This document shows positions 62,159 to 64,000 of a stretch of DNA of 64,000 bases, in pieces. Source of the stretch: UMGS1279 sp045536815. GTDB taxonomy: Bacteria; Bacillota; Clostridia; Oscillospirales; Acutalibacteraceae. Under the pieces are notes generated by a model that ran no database searches, was not told the DNA's origin, and was given only the letters and a program-made list of their open reading frames with translations. Positions within the stretch are counted from its first letter, which is position 1, and the number at the start of each line of letters is the position of its first letter. The position numbers and the translations under genes were made by a program. The DNA is taken from the NCBI GenBank assembly GCA_045536815.1, contig JAZSOH010000017.1:6406-70405 (forward strand), read 5' to 3'.

Positions 62159-62770
62159 CTATTTCATCTCGGCGCACTTAATAATTAAGTCGGCGGCGTT
62201 GTCGATACCAATTTCGCCGTTTATACAAATGTCGTATGCGGTGGCATCGCCCCATTTTGTTTCTGAATAATAGTTATGATAATTAGCGCGTTTTTTATCG
62301 GTCTTTTTGATAAGCTCCATAGCAACATCTTTTGAAATTTTTTCATACTGAGCAACTCTTTCAGCTCTATAGTCGCTACTAGCATGAACAAATACACTTA
62401 AAAACTCTGCATCATCCTTCAAAACGCTTTCGGCACAACGGCCAATTATAACGCAAGGACCCTCTTTTGCAAGGTCTTTAATTATGTTGCTTTGAATAAT
62501 GAAAATTTTATCGCCAATTGGCAAATCCGGCACCCCTGCAAGAGTGGGACCATAGTTGTATGCGCCAAGAGAAAGTGAATATAAAAAGCTGTTAGTAGGC
62601 TTTTCGTCATAATCGTTTAAAAACTCATGACTGTAACCGCTTTCTTTTGCAATTTTTCTGATAATTTCTTTATCGTAAAAGGGAATGCCGAGTTTTTCAG
62701 CAACAGCTTTACCAATAGCCCTTCCCCCGCTACCGAATTGACGTCCAATTGTGATTACCATTTTTTTCAT
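62159..62770 (-). CDS. Cytidylate kinase-like family protein
   Basis: The 203-aa protein starts with a P-loop variant VITIGRQFGSGGRAIGKAVAEKLGIPFYDKEII, followed by CVIIGRCAESVL and RAERVAQYEKIS, which fits the cytidylate-kinase-like family abundant in gut Clostridia. The kinase substrate is not known; CMP kinase proper is shorter in motif and in different context. ATG 62770 has TGGAG upstream. Own promoter at 62840-62868. Confidence 0.8.
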   Translation of the reverse strand: MKKMVITIGRQFGSGGRAIGKAVAEKLGIPFYDKEIIRKIAKESGYSHEFLNDYDEKPTNSFLYSLSLGAYNYGPTLAGVPDLPIGDKIFIIQSNIIKDLAKEGPCVIIGRCAESVLKDDAEFLSVFVHASSDYRAERVAQYEKISKDVAMELIKKTDKKRANYHNYYSETKWGDATAYDICINGEIGIDNAADLIIKCAEMK

Positions 62771-62839
62771 ACTAAAACTCCAGACATTTAGAAATTTATA
62801 AAACAATTTGCAAAAATAACAAACCTTTTATCCACTAGT

Positions 62840-62868
62840 ATTATAACATATTACCCAAAAGTTTACAA
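62840..62868 (-). promoter_or_regulatory. sigma-A promoter for the cytidylate-kinase-like gene
   Basis: TTGTAA (62863-62868), 17-bp spacer, TATAAT (62840-62845). Confidence 0.6.
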
Positions 62869-62916
62869 GATAATTCCAAAATTTTTACATATTTTTTGTA
62901 GCATTTTTTGAATTTC

Positions 62917-62942
62917 TGTTGGTTTGTCAATGATGTGTTACA
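62917..62942 (+). repeat. Left terminal inverted repeat of the IS481 element
   Basis: TGTTGGTTTGTCAATGATGT followed by GTTACA; matches the right end with six mismatches. Confidence 0.75.
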
Positions 62943-62945
62943 AAA

Positions 62946-63884
62946 TTAGAAAACTTCGCCGTTAGAGATAAAAGCTTTGATGTAATCGGCAGGAGATTTC
63001 CAATTAAGAGGACGCATAGGAAAATTATTGTATCTTCTGTTGTGAACAGAAAGTTGCTTTTTAAAATCTTCAAATGAATAAAAAGAATGTGTAGCATAAA
63101 AATATTCGTTATCTTTACGGTGAGAACGCTCAACCTTTCCGTTATGTCTGGGTGTGTACGGAGCAATAAGCTTATGTCTTATGCCCCACTGTTCGAGCGT
63201 ACGCTCGAACAGTGTGGGCGTCGGCTTTTGGGTGTTACCTAATTGCTTTGTAAATTCCATACCATTATCTGTTTGAACACATTCAATCTTGAACGGAAAT
63301 TTCTCTATTAAATGCTTTAAGAACTGTGCTGATGAATATGAACTATGCTCCTCAAAAGCCTCTAAATAGCGAAATCTTGAGTACTCATCAATAGCGGTAT
63401 ATTGGTAAAACTTTTGTCCTTTTGCTTCACCTACTATACAAGATTCGGGCACAAATTTTACATCTATTTGCACTCTTTGTCCCGGATATTGCATCTGCTC
63501 GTATGGTTTAGGTATATACTTCGGATTCGGTGGTTTGACCACCATTTGTCCTTGTTTGCGTAGAAGGCGGTATAACCCCGTTACAGAACGTGTATAACCT
63601 CTCTGGCGAAGTTTTACCCAAAACACAACCAAACCTGCATTGGCGTTTCTTTTGCGCATATCTGCTATTAGTTTTAATTCTTCAGGTGTATGCTCGTTAG
63701 GATGATGTTGTGGTCTGTGTGACTTATCTGCTAATGATTGCAAAGTTCCGTCATATCTTTTCCGCCAGCGGTAAACATATTGACGATTGGTTTTGTATCT
63801 GATTGCTGCTTTTGTTACCCCATATTTAAAAGAATATTTAATTAATGCTTGACGATACAACATTGTTTGTGTTACAGTTTTCAT
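62946..63884 (-). CDS. IS481-type DDE transposase
   Basis: About 312 aa. N-terminal winged helix region (ALIKYSFKYGVTKAAIRYKTNRQYVYRWRKRYDG) and basic linker (SLADKSHRPQHHPNEHT), then the integrase core with Asp in QIDVKFVPES (about 140), Asp in VQTDNGMEFTKQLG and Glu in GKVERSHRKDNEYFY. ATG 63884 is the only good in-frame start, but its AGGAGG site is 14 bases upstream, an unusually long distance. The gene looks intact, so the element may be active. Confidence 0.88.
   Translation of the reverse strand: MKTVTQTMLYRQALIKYSFKYGVTKAAIRYKTNRQYVYRWRKRYDGTLQSLADKSHRPQHHPNEHTPEELKLIADMRKRNANAGLVVFWVKLRQRGYTRSVTGLYRLLRKQGQMVVKPPNPKYIPKPYEQMQYPGQRVQIDVKFVPESCIVGEAKGQKFYQYTAIDEYSRFRYLEAFEEHSSYSSAQFLKHLIEKFPFKIECVQTDNGMEFTKQLGNTQKPTPTLFERTLEQWGIRHKLIAPYTPRHNGKVERSHRKDNEYFYATHSFYSFEDFKKQLSVHNRRYNNFPMRPLNWKSPADYIKAFISNGEVF
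63187..63214. repeat. 28-bp perfect palindrome inside the transposase gene
   Basis: CACTGTTCGAGCGT is followed directly by its exact reverse complement ACGCTCGAACAGTG. It encodes part of LFERTLEQW, so it is constrained by coding as well. Confidence 0.7.
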
Positions 63885-63974
63885 GACGAATGGTTGATCC
63901 TCCTGTCTGTTTTGATTCAGCAACTTAACTGTAACACAGGATCTTCCATTCGTCACTTATTTTTTATTAACTAC

Positions 63975-64000
63975 TGTAACACATCTATTGTAAACCTACA
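63975..64000 (-). repeat. Right terminal inverted repeat of the IS481 element
   Basis: Minus strand TGTAGGTTTACAATAGATGT then GTTACA; ends at the last base of the window. Confidence 0.7.

Larger units (their letters stand above)
62917..64000 (-). mobile_element. IS481-family insertion sequence
   Basis: Bounded by imperfect inverted repeats (20 of 26 positions) beginning TGT: 62917-62942 and 63975-64000. About 1.08 kb with a single transposase, as usual for IS481. The right end coincides with the window edge, so the target duplication cannot be read. Confidence 0.8.

Noticed and set aside
1..64000. CRISPR arrays, restriction or toxin-antitoxin systems, biosynthetic clusters, prophage genes
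   Set aside because: No regularly spaced repeats with unique spacers, and no recognisable defence, toxin or phage structural proteins were found in the reading frames inspected.

Overview
The window looks like a chromosomal segment of a low-GC Gram-positive bacterium of the class Clostridia, probably an uncultured gut member of the Oscillospirales/Ruminococcaceae type. This is inferred from gene content: Firmicutes-type operons (yloU-fakA-recG, ruvCAB with ecfA1A2T-truA, mraZ-led dcw cluster), a DUF5711 protein and a DUF5058 protein as found in gut Clostridia, and several endospore-associated families (YtvI, SPOCS/LysM SipL-like, YunB). Strong purine-rich ribosome binding sites and frequent TTG starts are typical of this group. 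Almost all genes are housekeeping; accessory material is confined to a repeat-rich stretch at about 15.4-19.1 kb, a tandem repeat before trpS, and an IS481-type element at the right edge.

Layout. 1-1865: a SecA-family ATPase cut by the left edge (minus). 1.9-6.0 kb: phosphopantetheinyl transferase (plus), then trpS-holB and a PLP aminotransferase (minus), with two 159-bp-spaced repeats before trpS. 6.2-12.8 kb (plus): ymdB, a family-5 solute-binding lipoprotein, yloU (Asp23), fakA, recG. 13.0-15.3 kb (plus): a polar amino acid ABC importer behind three 11-bp-phased ATGCAT palindromes. 15.6-19.3 kb (minus): a eukaryote-like glycogen branching enzyme, a non-coding repeat island, a GNAT acetyltransferase with a four-helix-bundle protein, and tRNA-Arg(TCT) and tRNA-Gly(TCC). 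19.4-30.2 kb (minus): one long co-directional series ruvC-ruvA-ruvB-methyltransferase-ecfA1-ecfA2-ecfT-truA-DUF5711-cvpA-clp. 30.4-36.6 kb: a small membrane protein (plus), an ACT-HTH regulator-hom-lysC operon (minus), then ytvI and a SPOCS/LysM protein (plus).

36.7-41.8 kb (minus): der-plsY-gpsA with a DUF512 radical SAM-like protein, and DUF177-rpmF behind a near-perfect sigma-A promoter. 42.0-54.4 kb (minus): the division and cell wall cluster mraZ-rsmH-ftsL-pbp-murE-mraY-ftsW-murG-murA-ftsQ-ftsZ, lacking murF, murD, murC and ftsA, with direct-repeat MraZ boxes before mraZ. 54.6-57.5 kb (minus): two integral membrane proteins (one DUF5058) translationally coupled to a membrane-anchored M20 peptidase, the best candidate here for a poorly described system. 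57.7-59.3 kb (plus): an MBL/beta-CASP protein. 59.4-62.8 kb (minus): ligA, yunB and a cytidylate-kinase-like protein. 62.9-64.0 kb: the IS481 element.

No CRISPR array, prophage, toxin-antitoxin pair or rRNA was found. All functional calls rest on motif recognition by eye; no database search was run.
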